Source: Lachnospiraceae bacterium
GTDB taxonomy: Bacteria > Bacillota > Clostridia > Lachnospirales > Lachnospiraceae
DNA length: 48,226 bases
Assembly (NCBI GenBank): GCA_014804365.1
Contig: JAAUZX010000089.1
Location: forward strand, 1-48,226
Direction: 5' to 3'
A program made the translations under genes and the position numbers. Under the pieces are notes generated by a model, which saw only the letters and a program-made list of their open reading frames with translations, did not search any database and was not told where the DNA came from. Positions within the stretch are counted from its first letter, which is position 1. The number at the start of each line of letters is the position of its first letter. Shown in pieces: positions 21,304-29,767 of this stretch.

Positions 21304-22756
21304 GGATTTTGAGAAAATAATCAATATCGGGATCAGGCTTTCCACGGAAAAGGACAGAAACCGGCTGCTTAGGGCGATTCTGGATAACGGTATGGAGATT
21401 ACGAATTGTGATGCCAGCACATTATATTTGTATGAGGACGGCAAACTTGTCTTTAAGTTCATGAAGACACTTTCACAAGGGGTTAACCGGGGTATGGACA
21501 AGCCCATCGACGATCTGCCGCCGGTGCCCATGAAGGAGGAAAACGTGTGCTCCTACGCGGCGATCCACAGGGAAGTAGTGAACATTCCTGATGTCTATGC
21601 GAGCAGCCGGTTTGATTTCTCCGGCCCCAGACAGTATGATAGTCTGACCGGGTACCGGACGCAGTCGCAGCTGGTGGTGCCGCTGGTGAACAATGAGAAT
21701 GAGCTGATCGGGGTATTGCAGTTGATCAACGCTATGGACGAGGCGCAGAATGTCATTGCTTTTGATGAGCAGTATGAGCTGATCATAAGATCGTTGGGGG
21801 CTATGGCGGCGATCGAACTCACGAATCTGTCCTATGTAGAGGCGCTGAAGACACAGATATACTCCTTTGTAGAAGCGCTGACCACCGCACTGGAAGAACG
21901 GACACCCTACAATGCACAGCATACCAGAAATGTGGAGCGATATGCCAGCATGCTGGCGGATTATATTAATGATTTACATGCAGAGGGGAAGTGTGAGAAA
22001 TTCTTTGAGTCCGGATGGAAAGAACAGTTGATGCTTGCAGCACTTATTCATGATATCGGTAAAATGGTGATTCCGCTTAATATTATGAATAAAGCTACCC
22101 GACTGGATCAGGAGATCGGCAGAGTGGATGACAGGTTTAAGCTGCTGCACGCGCTCTACGAGGTTGATATGCTGCGTGGCAGGATCACGCAGGAGGAATA
22201 TGAACAGACGACAGCACAGCTTCGGGAGGATCTGACATTTATCCATGAGATCGATACAATAGATTACGTGAATGATGCGACATATGAGCATATTCAGGAA
22301 CTTGCGAAGAAACAGCATGTAAGCGAGGACGGATCGACTCTGCCGTATCTGACCGAAAGGGAAGTATCCTGCCTGAGTATTCGAAGCGGGACACTGACGA
22401 TGGAAGAGCGCAAGGAAATGGAAAATCATGTTGTCATGACTTCTAAGATATTGGATAAGGTTGAGTTCTTCAAAGGATTTTCCATGGTTCCCAAGTGGGT
22501 TGGCGCACATCACGAATATCTGGATGGCAGCGGGTATCCGAATCGATTGCAAGGCGATGAGCTTGATTTCGAGACAAGGCTTCTGACTGTTGTGGATATT
22601 TATGATGCGCTGGCGGCTACAGACCGACCGTACAAGAAACCGATTCCCAGGGAGAAGGCGATTGAGATTCTGAGGAGCATGGCAGAGAAGAATAAGGTAG
22701 ATATGCGGCTGGTGGAATGGTTGAATGAGGCACTGATAAAGAGTGAAGGAAATTAA
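21287..22756 (+). CDS. GAF-HD-GYP cyclic-di-GMP phosphodiesterase
   Basis: Predicted to cleave cyclic-di-GMP to pGpG or GMP. About 489 residues: an N-terminal GAF domain (about 15-175, ASTLYLYEDGKLVFKF and SQLVVPLVNNENELIGVLQL), then HD-GYP. The HD motif is in ALIHDIGKMVIPLN and GYP in HHEYLDGSGYPNRLQGDE; the further metal His residues look present. A segment of about 90 residues between them is longer than usual. The GTG at 21287 is chosen because AAAGGAG (21273-21279) lies 7 bases before it; the ATG at 21269 has no such site. It overlaps the TIM-barrel gene. With the GGDEF-EAL protein at 2544 it gives two cyclic-di-GMP enzymes in the window. Confidence 0.92.
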   Translation: MHLQYKDFEKIINIGIRLSTEKDRNRLLRAILDNGMEITNCDASTLYLYEDGKLVFKFMKTLSQGVNRGMDKPIDDLPPVPMKEENVCSYAAIHREVVNIPDVYASSRFDFSGPRQYDSLTGYRTQSQLVVPLVNNENELIGVLQLINAMDEAQNVIAFDEQYELIIRSLGAMAAIELTNLSYVEALKTQIYSFVEALTTALEERTPYNAQHTRNVERYASMLADYINDLHAEGKCEKFFESGWKEQLMLAALIHDIGKMVIPLNIMNKATRLDQEIGRVDDRFKLLHALYEVDMLRGRITQEEYEQTTAQLREDLTFIHEIDTIDYVNDATYEHIQELAKKQHVSEDGSTLPYLTEREVSCLSIRSGTLTMEERKEMENHVVMTSKILDKVEFFKGFSMVPKWVGAHHEYLDGSGYPNRLQGDELDFETRLLTVVDIYDALAATDRPYKKPIPREKAIEILRSMAEKNKVDMRLVEWLNEALIKSEGN

Positions 22757-22789
22757 TGCGCAAAAAGGAAGCGCAGAAATGAGGAAAAC

Positions 22790-25165
22790 ATGGACATTAT
22801 ATTAAAACTGAAAGAAGAACTGAATGTAGAGAAATGGCAGGTGGAAGCTGCCGTGAAATTGATTGATGAGGGAAATACGATTCCTTTTATCTCACGATAC
22901 AGAAAAGAAGCTACCGGTTCATTAAATGACGAAGTATTACGTGATCTGGACGAACGGCTGACTTATCTGCGTAATCTGGAAGAGAAGAAAGAGCAGGTGC
23001 TAAAGAGCATCGAGGAGCAGGGCAAGCTGACCGACGAACTGAGAGAGCGTATTGTGGCGGCGGAGACTATGGTGGTGGTAGAGGATCTGTACCGCCCTTA
23101 CCGTCCCAAAAGAAAGACCAGAGCCAGCGTGGCGAAGGAGAAGGGATTGGACGGCCTGGCACAGTTTATTCTGGCACAGGAAACCACTGAGCCCATCGAG
23201 ACGGAGGCACAGAAGTATGTCCATGAAGATGAGGATGAGGCTAAGGCTGTGAAGACGGCGGCAGAGGCAGTTCAGGGCGCGAAGGATATCATAGCCGAGA
23301 TGATCTCCGATGAGGCGGATTACCGTATCTATATTCGGAACATTACGACGGAGGAAGGCAAACTGATCAGTACTGCCAAAGATGAGAAGGCCGAGAGTGT
23401 CTACGAGATGTACTATGATTATGAGGAACCTCTGAAAAAGGTCGCAGGACACAGAACGCTTGCCATCAACCGCGGCGAGAAGGAGAAGTTTCTTGTGGTC
23501 AGGGTGGAGGCGCCTGTGGATCGTATCCTCCAGTATCTGCGCACGAAGACGATAATAAATGACAACCCTGTCACAACACCGATTTTGGAGGAAGTGATTG
23601 CTGACAGCTATGACAGATTGATCGCCCCCGCCATTGAGCGGGAGATCCGCAACGATCTAACGGAAAAAGCGGAAGACGGTGCAATCAGCGTGTTTGGTAA
23701 GAATCTGGAACAGCTTCTTCTGCAGCCGCCCATCGCCGGTAAAGTTGTTTTGGGATGGGACCCTGCATTCCGTACCGGATGTAAGCTGGCGGTGGTGGAT
23801 GAGACGGGTAAGGTGTTAGACACGAAGGTGATCTATCCCACCGCACCCCAGAATAAAGTAGCGGAAGCCAAAACGGAATTGAAGAGACTGATAAAAAAAT
23901 ATAACGTATCCCTGATTTCTGTGGGCAACGGAACGGCATCCAGAGAGTCCGAGCAGGTAATCGTGGAGTTGTTAAAAGAACTGGATACACCAGTGCAGTA
24001 TGTCATCGTAAACGAAGCTGGCGCATCCGTCTACTCTGCGAGTAAGCTGGCGACAGAGGAATTCCCGAATTTCGATGTAGGGCAAAGAAGTGCGGCGTCC
24101 ATAGCCAGAAGACTACAGGATCCGCTGGCAGAGCTGGTGAAGATTGATCCGAAGTCGATCGGTGTGGGACAGTATCAGCATGACATGAATCAGAAGAAAT
24201 TGAGCGAGGCCTTAGGCGGTGTCGTGGAAGACAGCGTGAATAAGGTGGGCGTGGACTTAAACACGGCTTCAGCTTCTCTCTTAGAGTATGTATCCGGTGT
24301 GACGAAGGTGATCGCAAGAAATATCGTGGATTACCGCGAGACTAACGGCAGATTCACGAACAGGGCGCAGCTTCTCAAAGTAGCGAAGCTGGGACCGAAA
24401 GCCTATGAACAATGCGCCGGGTTTATGCGCATCACGGACGGCGATAACCCGTTAGATGCCACCAGTGTACACCCGGAATCCTACGAGGCGGCGATGAAAC
24501 TGTTGGATAAGATGGGTCTGACGATGGAAGACGTGAAGGAGGCGCAGAAGAAAGCAGCGGCACAGAAAGCTGCAGGGAAGAAAGCGCCGGTGAAGGAGAA
24601 GAAGAAACCCCAGCCTAAAGTGGTGATACGCAACACCAACACTGCCATGGGTAAGGCGCTGGCGGCAGCAATGGGCGGCATGACATTAGATAATGATAAT
24701 TCCGACACAGATGTCAGGTCTGGCAAAAATGCCGGAAACGGAAGTGACGGTATTACGGTCAGCGGTCTGGAGAAGAAGATCAAGGATAAGAAGAAGCTCG
24801 CGGAAGAACTGGGCATCGGTGAGATCACATTGACAGATATTCTGAAAGAACTGGAGAAGCCGGCCAGAGATCCCCGTGACGATATGCCGGCGCCGATCTT
24901 AAGAAGCGATGTGCTCGACATGAAGGACTTAAAACCCGGTATGATCCTTAAAGGAACCGTGCGTAACGTCATTGACTTCGGCGTGTTTGTGGATATCGGC
25001 GTGCATCAGGACGGTCTGGTGCATATTTCGCAGATCACGAACAAATTCATCAAACACCCGCTGGAGGCAGTCAGTGTGGGAGATGTGGTAGATGTGCAGG
25101 TGCTCACCGTGGACGTGGCGAAGAAGCGGATTGGCTTGACGATGAAAATTAAGCAGAATGCGTGA
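22790..25165 (+). CDS. tex: Tex-like S1 RNA-binding protein with extended linker
   Basis: Tex proteins bind nucleic acid and affect transcription and stress tolerance. About 791 residues, longer than the usual 720 or so. The order is Tex N-terminal helices (IPFISRYRKEATGSLNDEVLRDL), a YqgF-like RNase H fold domain (GWDPAFRTGCKLAVVD), helix-hairpin-helix (LNTASASLLEYVSGVTKVIARNIVDYR), and a C-terminal S1 domain (GMILKGTVRNVIDFGVFVDIGVHQDGLVHIS). Between the HhH and S1 parts is an Ala/Lys-rich, low-complexity insert (about residues 580-680). It lies 33 bases after the HD-GYP gene and ends the operon. Confidence 0.92.
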   Translation: MDIILKLKEELNVEKWQVEAAVKLIDEGNTIPFISRYRKEATGSLNDEVLRDLDERLTYLRNLEEKKEQVLKSIEEQGKLTDELRERIVAAETMVVVEDLYRPYRPKRKTRASVAKEKGLDGLAQFILAQETTEPIETEAQKYVHEDEDEAKAVKTAAEAVQGAKDIIAEMISDEADYRIYIRNITTEEGKLISTAKDEKAESVYEMYYDYEEPLKKVAGHRTLAINRGEKEKFLVVRVEAPVDRILQYLRTKTIINDNPVTTPILEEVIADSYDRLIAPAIEREIRNDLTEKAEDGAISVFGKNLEQLLLQPPIAGKVVLGWDPAFRTGCKLAVVDETGKVLDTKVIYPTAPQNKVAEAKTELKRLIKKYNVSLISVGNGTASRESEQVIVELLKELDTPVQYVIVNEAGASVYSASKLATEEFPNFDVGQRSAASIARRLQDPLAELVKIDPKSIGVGQYQHDMNQKKLSEALGGVVEDSVNKVGVDLNTASASLLEYVSGVTKVIARNIVDYRETNGRFTNRAQLLKVAKLGPKAYEQCAGFMRITDGDNPLDATSVHPESYEAAMKLLDKMGLTMEDVKEAQKKAAAQKAAGKKAPVKEKKKPQPKVVIRNTNTAMGKALAAAMGGMTLDNDNSDTDVRSGKNAGNGSDGITVSGLEKKIKDKKKLAEELGIGEITLTDILKELEKPARDPRDDMPAPILRSDVLDMKDLKPGMILKGTVRNVIDFGVFVDIGVHQDGLVHISQITNKFIKHPLEAVSVGDVVDVQVLTVDVAKKRIGLTMKIKQNA

Positions 25166-25173
25166 AAAAATCC

Positions 25174-25202
25174 TTGACTGTATCTGCGAATATGGATATG
25201 AT
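25174..25202 (+). promoter_or_regulatory. Sigma-A type promoter before the flagellin gene
   Basis: TTGACT at 25174-25179 and TATGAT at 25197-25202, spacing 17. I see no sigma-28 (TAAA-N15-GCCGATAA) site, the usual driver of flagellin genes. Confidence 0.65.
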
Positions 25203-25327
25203 AATGATAGAAGGAAAAGTTTGTCAAAGGATTTACAGAGTGACAACATAAGATACGAGAATGATTATAAGCTGCGGGAAACAAGTATGAGCGGCAGTTG
25301 AATATTCGCAGGAAAGGAGACAGGATT

Positions 25328-26098
25328 ATGAGTGCGATGACAGTCAGCGGAAGCGGTAATGATATTTTTAAATCTTATTCACATCTTGCCAGCGGTAAGA
25401 GAATCAACTCTGCGGCGGATGATGCGACAGGGCTTGCAATTGCGCAGAAGATGCAGAGAGAAGAGACCGGATTAAGTGTGGGTGCCCAGAATGCGCAGGC
25501 AGGAATCGGGGTCTTGAATGTGGCGGACGGTGCGCTTGGAGGAATGACGGATTATTTACAGAGAATCCGTGATCTTGCACTGAGGTCGATGAATGGTTTA
25601 AGTTCTGCGGATGATAAGCAGGTGTATCAGAATGAGATCGATCAGCTTAAGCAGGGTATCCAGTCACTGGCGAAGGATACTTCACTGAATGAGCAGAAGC
25701 TGTTGGACGGCAGTATGGCGGATATGGATATTGTAACGAATCCGAACGGCGGCGGTATGAAGATCCAGATGGAGAATGCCACATTGGAGGCACTTGGGAT
25801 CGCGGATCTCGATGTTACATCCGGTAATTTTGATCTGAAAGCCATTGATAAAGCATTGGATATGGTTTCCACAAAAAGAAGCAGTCTGGGAGCGGCAACT
25901 AATCGATTGGAGTATACCTACAATTACAATACGGGAGCAGCTTTAGAACAGCTTAGTTCCAGAAGCCGTCTGGAAGATCTGGATTTCCCGAAGGCGATTT
26001 CTGAGAAGCAGCAGAAGGAAGTCATGGGTCAGTACAGAATGATGATGCTGCGGCAGCAGATGAACAATAAGAGTATGATCACGGGTATGTTATTCTGA
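25328..26098 (+). CDS. Short flagellin
   Basis: Filament subunit family. About 256 residues, near the minimum for a flagellin. The N-terminal D0/D1 region has the signature ASGKRINSAADDATGLAIAQKM and LNVADGALGGMTDYLQRIRDLALRSMNG; the central variable part is minimal; the C-terminal helix has STKRSSLGAATNRLEYTYN and RSRLEDLDFPKAISEKQQKEVM, ending in SMITGMLF instead of the common VLSLLR. The ATG at 25328 has AAAGGAG at 25313-25319. No other flagellar gene is in the window. It is single, with its own promoter and terminator, so an orphan filament gene or a specialised one. Confidence 0.88.
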   Translation: MSAMTVSGSGNDIFKSYSHLASGKRINSAADDATGLAIAQKMQREETGLSVGAQNAQAGIGVLNVADGALGGMTDYLQRIRDLALRSMNGLSSADDKQVYQNEIDQLKQGIQSLAKDTSLNEQKLLDGSMADMDIVTNPNGGGMKIQMENATLEALGIADLDVTSGNFDLKAIDKALDMVSTKRSSLGAATNRLEYTYNYNTGAALEQLSSRSRLEDLDFPKAISEKQQKEVMGQYRMMMLRQQMNNKSMITGMLF

Positions 26099-26164
26099 TC
26101 CGGATCAGGTCGGTATGAACAGCGGTAGGTAATAGGCTACCGTACAATTATGAAATAAAGATGT

Positions 26165-26212
26165 AACACCCTGAAGAATATGTTTTATACATGTTCGGCG
26201 GGGTGTTTTTTT
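26165..26212 (+). terminator. Terminator after flagellin
   Basis: AACACCC (26165-26171) pairs with GGGTGTT (26201-26207) and is followed by a T-run. The long loop (about 29 bases) can fold further. Confidence 0.75.
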
Positions 26213-26301
26213 GATTTATTATCTGGAAATTCTTTAGCATATTTCGGGTTGGCGAAGCAAATTGAAGCATATGAAATTAAGAAGTGCGCAGTAAAAAGCA
26301 C

Positions 26302-26330
26302 TTGACAGTAACCATAGGTTGATGTATGAT
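26302..26330 (+). promoter_or_regulatory. Promoter of the first Uma2 gene
   Basis: TTGACA at 26302-26307 and TATGAT at 26325-26330, spacing 17, a near-consensus promoter. The duplicated leader starts 6 bases downstream. Confidence 0.8.
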
Positions 26331-26335
26331 AAATC

Positions 26336-26570
26336 CAACAAGAGTAGTCAATGAACCGTGCATTCGCACATTCGGGCAATTTCTGCCGCTTACTCAAAAT
26401 TATAAATCAAATAGCGGCAGAGGTAGCAAAGCAGATGTGCTTGTGTTCCTTAGTATCTTATGTAGTGCTTGGATTGCTGTACAGTACAGATATTGAAAAA
26501 GGCTGTATGACAAAAGCGGTGCAGGACAGTGGCCTACCTTCTGCCGGAACGAAGAAGGAGGACAATATTT
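26336..26570 (+). promoter_or_regulatory. Conserved structured leader of Uma2 gene 1
   Basis: About 235 nt nearly identical (roughly 95 percent by eye) to 27285-27520. CTGCCGCT (26383-26390) pairs with AGCGGCAG (26413-26420); GTGC-ATTC-GCAC (26358-26369) is a small hairpin; GGCA at 26375-26378 could compete for the TGCC of the main stem. CCTTCT (26537-26542) pairs with AGAAGG (26553-26558), covering part of the Shine-Dalgarno. A frame starting at 26351 (MNRAFAHSGNFCRLLK...) spans it but runs on into the gene in another frame. It may be a cis-regulator of translation, or a mobile leader. Confidence 0.65.
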
Positions 26571-27182
26571 ATGGAACACGCAGTAATTGGAGGAGAGGGC
26601 ATTTTTATGACGATCGAGGGAGGAAAAAAGTATACCATCGCGGATATCGAAGCGCTTCCGGAGGGAGAGCGTGCGGAACTGATAGACGGCGAGATGTTTA
26701 TGATGGCGACGCCTACATGGGCACATCAGACTCTTCTTGTGGGAATGAGCGCTGATATTAGACAGTATATCAGGGAGCATAAAGGCAGATGTAAAGTAGT
26801 GCCCGCACCATTCGGAGTCTATATCAAAGATGATGAGCGAAACTTTGTGGAACCGGATATTTCAGTGATCTGTGACAGAGACAAGCTGGATAATAAGGGC
26901 TGCCACGGTGCGCCGGACTGGGTAATCGAGATAGTATCTCCGTCCAGTAAATATATGGATCGTGTGAGAAAACTTGCACTGTATAAAGAAGCAGGGGTAC
27001 GTGAGTACTGGATCGTAGACCCTATGCAGACAAATGTTACTGTATATGATCTGGAGCATGACATTGATCCAAAAGTCTATTCCTTTATCGACAGGGTAAA
27101 AGTGGGAATTTATGAAGATTTCGCAATAGACTTTAACGAATATCTGGAAGAATTGAGGGAGTTTGAAGCGGGTGGAGAGTGA
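26571..27182 (+). CDS. Uma2-family (DUF820) putative endonuclease 1
   Basis: About 203 residues of the PD-(D/E)XK-like Uma2 family (PF05685). Landmarks are YTIADIEALPEGERAELIDGEMFMMATPT, FVEPDISVICD, and DWVIEIVSPSSKYMDRVRKLALYKEAGVREYWIVDP; the E-P-D and E-I-V-SPSS-K residues would form the metal site. The role of the family is not settled. The ATG at 26571 has AAGGAGG at 26554-26560; MTIEGG at 26607 is a possible internal start. It is paralogous to the gene at 27521, with the same leader but a different promoter sequence. Confidence 0.85.
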   Translation: MEHAVIGGEGIFMTIEGGKKYTIADIEALPEGERAELIDGEMFMMATPTWAHQTLLVGMSADIRQYIREHKGRCKVVPAPFGVYIKDDERNFVEPDISVICDRDKLDNKGCHGAPDWVIEIVSPSSKYMDRVRKLALYKEAGVREYWIVDPMQTNVTVYDLEHDIDPKVYSFIDRVKVGIYEDFAIDFNEYLEELREFEAGGE

Positions 27183-27250
27183 GGAGTTTTTTGTGGAATA
27201 AGCAGAAGAAGATTTTGTCAAGGAATTTTGAAAGATAAAGAAGATTATGC

Positions 27251-27279
27251 TTGACAAAAAACAGTAAAAAATATATTAT
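27251..27279 (+). promoter_or_regulatory. Promoter of the second Uma2 gene
   Basis: TTGACA at 27251-27256 and TATTAT at 27274-27279, spacing 17. Its spacer is A-rich and unlike that of copy 1, although the leader after it is nearly identical. Confidence 0.75.
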
Positions 27280-27284
27280 AATTT

Positions 27285-27520
27285 CAACAAGAGTAATCAA
27301 TGAACCGTGCATTCGCACATTCGGGCAATTTCTGCCGCTTACTCAAAATTACAAATCAAATAGCGGCGGAGGTAGCAAAGCAGATGTGCTTGTGTTCCTT
27401 AGCATCTTATGTAGTGCTTGGATCGCTGTACAGTATGGATATTGAAAAAGGCTGTATGACAAAAAGCGGTGCAGGACAGTAGACTATCTTCTGCCGGAAC
27501 GAAGAAGGAGGACAATATTT
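27285..27520 (+). promoter_or_regulatory. Conserved structured leader of Uma2 gene 2
   Basis: Second copy of the leader at 26336-26570. The main stem keeps pairing with one wobble (CTGCCGCT with AGCGGCGG). TCTTCT (27487-27492) pairs with AGAAGG (27503-27508) over the ribosome binding site, again with one wobble. A 60-codon frame at 27300-27482 (MNRAFAHSGNFCRLLK..., stop TAG) could be a leader peptide; four of the visible codon differences from copy 1 change the residue, which argues against strong protein selection. Confidence 0.65.
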
Positions 27521-28198
27521 ATGGAACATGTGGCACTTGAAAGGGAGGAGTATTTCATGACGATTGAGGGAGGAAAGGCTAAAGCCGCCAAACAAGTGCT
27601 TACGGAAGGAGAAGGTGATACCGACGAGGACAGGAACTTTCCAAAAAGAGGGTTATATACGATCACGGATATCGAAGCACTTCCGGAGGGAGAGCGTGCG
27701 GAACTGATCGACGGTGAGATGTTTATGATGGCGGCACCGATGTTAAGACACCAGAAGATACTTATGTGGCTGAGTGCAAAAATTTGGAATTATATAATGG
27801 AGCACGGTGGACCATGTGAAGTTCTTCCGGCACCTTTGGCGGTTTATATTAAAGATGATGAACTGAACTATGTGGAACCGGATATTTCCGTAATATGCGA
27901 TCCGAATAAACTGGACGAGAAAGGCTGTCACGGTGCGCCGGACTGGGTAATCGAGATCGTATCACCGTCAAGTAAGGATATGGATTATGAGAGAAAACGG
28001 ACACTGTATGAGGAAGCGGGCGTGAGGGAGTATTGGATAGTTGACCCTATGCAGAGCAACGTTAGGGTATATAACTTCGGAGCTATGACCATGGTGGAAC
28101 AGCATTCCTTTTCCGATCGAGTGAAAGCGGGAATTTATGAAGAGTTGTTTCTTGATTTTAAAGAGGTGGACATCGGTGATCGGGGTAGCGCAGACTGA
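27521..28198 (+). CDS. Uma2-family (DUF820) putative endonuclease 2
   Basis: About 225 residues, paralogue of 26571-27182. It carries an extra ~25-residue segment after the start (AKAAKQVLTEGEGDTDEDRN). Conserved parts are ITDIEALPEGERAELIDGEMFMMAAP, YVEPDISVICD, and DWVIEIVSPSSKDMDYERKRTLYEEAGVREYWIVDP. The gene is similar to copy 1 in the shared blocks but clearly diverged elsewhere, in contrast to the leader. The ribosome binding site lies in the leader hairpin. Nuclease activity is inferred only from the fold. Confidence 0.85.
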   Translation: MEHVALEREEYFMTIEGGKAKAAKQVLTEGEGDTDEDRNFPKRGLYTITDIEALPEGERAELIDGEMFMMAAPMLRHQKILMWLSAKIWNYIMEHGGPCEVLPAPLAVYIKDDELNYVEPDISVICDPNKLDEKGCHGAPDWVIEIVSPSSKDMDYERKRTLYEEAGVREYWIVDPMQSNVRVYNFGAMTMVEQHSFSDRVKAGIYEELFLDFKEVDIGDRGSAD

Positions 28199-28330
28199 AC
28201 GAAAAATTCCCTTGCAATCCTATGGCATCTATTGTATACTTTCTGTTGTGGGAAACCACGGATTTCGGCATTTGCGGTAAGTATGCGGTGCGGTCTAAGC
28301 GGTAACCACAGATATTTTAATATCAGAAAA

Positions 28331-28517
28331 AGTTCTTCGGGGTCGGGTGCAATTCCCTACCGGCGGTATAGTCCGCGACCCGTTACGGCATGGTATATAT
28401 GTTCTATAGGATATCGCTTGAGAGATCGGATAGCGAGAGAGGAGATGAACATGCTGCTGCGACGGCTGATTTGGTGCGATTCCAAAACCGACAGTAAAGT
28501 CTGGATGAGAGAAGAAA
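28331..28517 (+). promoter_or_regulatory. FMN riboswitch (RFN element)
   Basis: All conserved blocks are present in order: TTCTTCGGGG, GGGTGCAATTCCC, ACCGGCGGT, GTCCGCGACCC, then CTGATTTGGTG, ATTCCAAAACCGACAGT and GTCTGGATGAGAGAAGAA. FMN binding would promote the terminator just downstream and switch off ribU. The segment between GCGACCC and CTGATTTGG is about 85 nt, longer than usual, and folds as ATGTTC/GAACAT around TATCGCT/AGCGA. Confidence 0.95.
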
Positions 28518-28571
28518 TGCAGGACGACATGCGGCAGAGCCGTGTGACAGACTGTTTGCTTTGCTTTATTG

Positions 28572-28599
28572 CCCCGAGACGTATGTTTCGGGGTTTTTT
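28572..28599 (+). terminator. Riboswitch-controlled terminator
   Basis: CCCCGA (28572-28577) pairs with TCGGGG (28588-28593), followed by TTTTTT at 28594-28599. It lies between the riboswitch and ribU, so control is by premature termination. Confidence 0.9.
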
Positions 28600-28663
28600 G
28601 CGCGAACGAACTTTTTCCGACAAAACTATGGATAGAAGCTGAATGCTTCGGAATGGAGGAAAA

Positions 28664-29434
28664 ATGAGTAACGGATTATTACAAAGTATTGCAGACAATC
28701 TGACATTTGTGCTGGTCTGCATAGGGGTAGCGGTAGGACTGTTTGCGATCGCATACGCGGCGGAGAAGTATGTGTATAATCGGGACGGTATCACGGAGCG
28801 TATTTTAAGCACCAGAAAGATCACGATGATCGGGCTTTTCTCTGCGCTGGCGGTGGTTTTGCATATATTCGATTTCCCGATTCTGTTTCTGGCACCGGGC
28901 TTTTACAAGCTGGATTTCAGTGAGATTCCGGCGCTGGTGGGCACCTTCGCTTTCGGCCCGGTAGCGGGTGTGATGATCGAGTTCTGCAAGATCCTGCTGA
29001 AGCTGGTGATCAAAGGCACCAGTACTGCTTTTGTGGGAGATTTGGCCAATTTTGTAATCGGCTGTAGTCTGATTCTGCCGGCATCGATCATCTATATGTT
29101 CAAAAAGACGCGTAAAAGAGCGATCCTGTCATGTATTGCCGGATCGGTGATCATGACGATATTCGGAACGGCGTTTAACGGAGTGTATCTGCTTCCGGCG
29201 TTTTCAACGTTATTTGGAATGCCCATGGATGCGATTATCGGGGCAGGCGCGGCAATCAACGGGAATATTAACAGTGTTACGACGTTCGTATGTTTCGCGG
29301 TAGCGCCCATCAATATCATTAAGAGCGTGGCGGCTTCCGGTGTGACGCTGCTCATCTATAAACCGCTCAGTCCGATCTTGAAAAATGCACAGCTTTCCAC
29401 GGTGCGCAAAGACAAGATGGCGGTGGAAAAGTAA
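28664..29434 (+). CDS. ribU: Riboflavin ECF transporter S component
   Basis: Substrate-binding membrane subunit that takes up riboflavin together with the shared ECF energising module (not in this window). About 256 residues with six or so membrane helices. Landmarks are ITMIGLFSALAVVLHIFDFPI, APGFYKLDFSEIPALVGTFAFGPVAGV, and KLVIKGTSTAFVGDLANF; the Lys-Leu-Asp-Phe loop is typical of RibU. The ATG at 28664 (MSNGLL) with GGAGG before it is preferred over 28643. The FMN riboswitch in front confirms the flavin link. Confidence 0.95.
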   Translation: MSNGLLQSIADNLTFVLVCIGVAVGLFAIAYAAEKYVYNRDGITERILSTRKITMIGLFSALAVVLHIFDFPILFLAPGFYKLDFSEIPALVGTFAFGPVAGVMIEFCKILLKLVIKGTSTAFVGDLANFVIGCSLILPASIIYMFKKTRKRAILSCIAGSVIMTIFGTAFNGVYLLPAFSTLFGMPMDAIIGAGAAINGNINSVTTFVCFAVAPINIIKSVAASGVTLLIYKPLSPILKNAQLSTVRKDKMAVEK

Positions 29435-29487
29435 GGTTTAGCCTTAAATACGCCATGTGGCGGCAACTTTAATTATACGTTGCCTGC

Positions 29488-29503
29488 CTTACAATATTGT
29501 AAG
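29488..29503. repeat. Perfect 16-bp palindrome after ribU
   Basis: CTTACAAT and ATTGTAAG are exact reverse complements with no spacer, as in a repressor or activator operator. No regulator gene is adjacent, and chance is possible. Confidence 0.3.
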
Positions 29504-29512
29504 AAATGAAGG

Positions 29513-29552
29513 GGAAAATGTAAGCCGATTCAATGGATTACATTTTCCTTTT
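29513..29552 (+). terminator. Terminator after ribU
   Basis: GGAAAATGTAA (29513-29523) pairs exactly with TTACATTTTCC (29538-29548), followed by TTTTG. Confidence 0.8.
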
Positions 29553-29767
29553 GTTATATATTTGGGAAGCAGTGAATTAAGATAAACTTAAGGTTTCACT
29601 ATCACGATTTTAAGAATCGGTTGTTATGATACTCCCGTAGAACGGAGCACAGAAGCAAAAGTAGGGCACACTTTCGGGAAACAGAAAATTTTAATAATAG
29701 TTTATATATTATCAATATCCTTGAAGAAAATTATATGATAAGGTCGTTACAATATATGGAAAGAAAG

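Noticed and set aside
26351..26755. 134-codon frame through the Uma2 leader into the gene
   Set aside because: The C-terminal part reads the Uma2 gene in the wrong frame and copy 2 stops early, so only the leader portion is worth considering.
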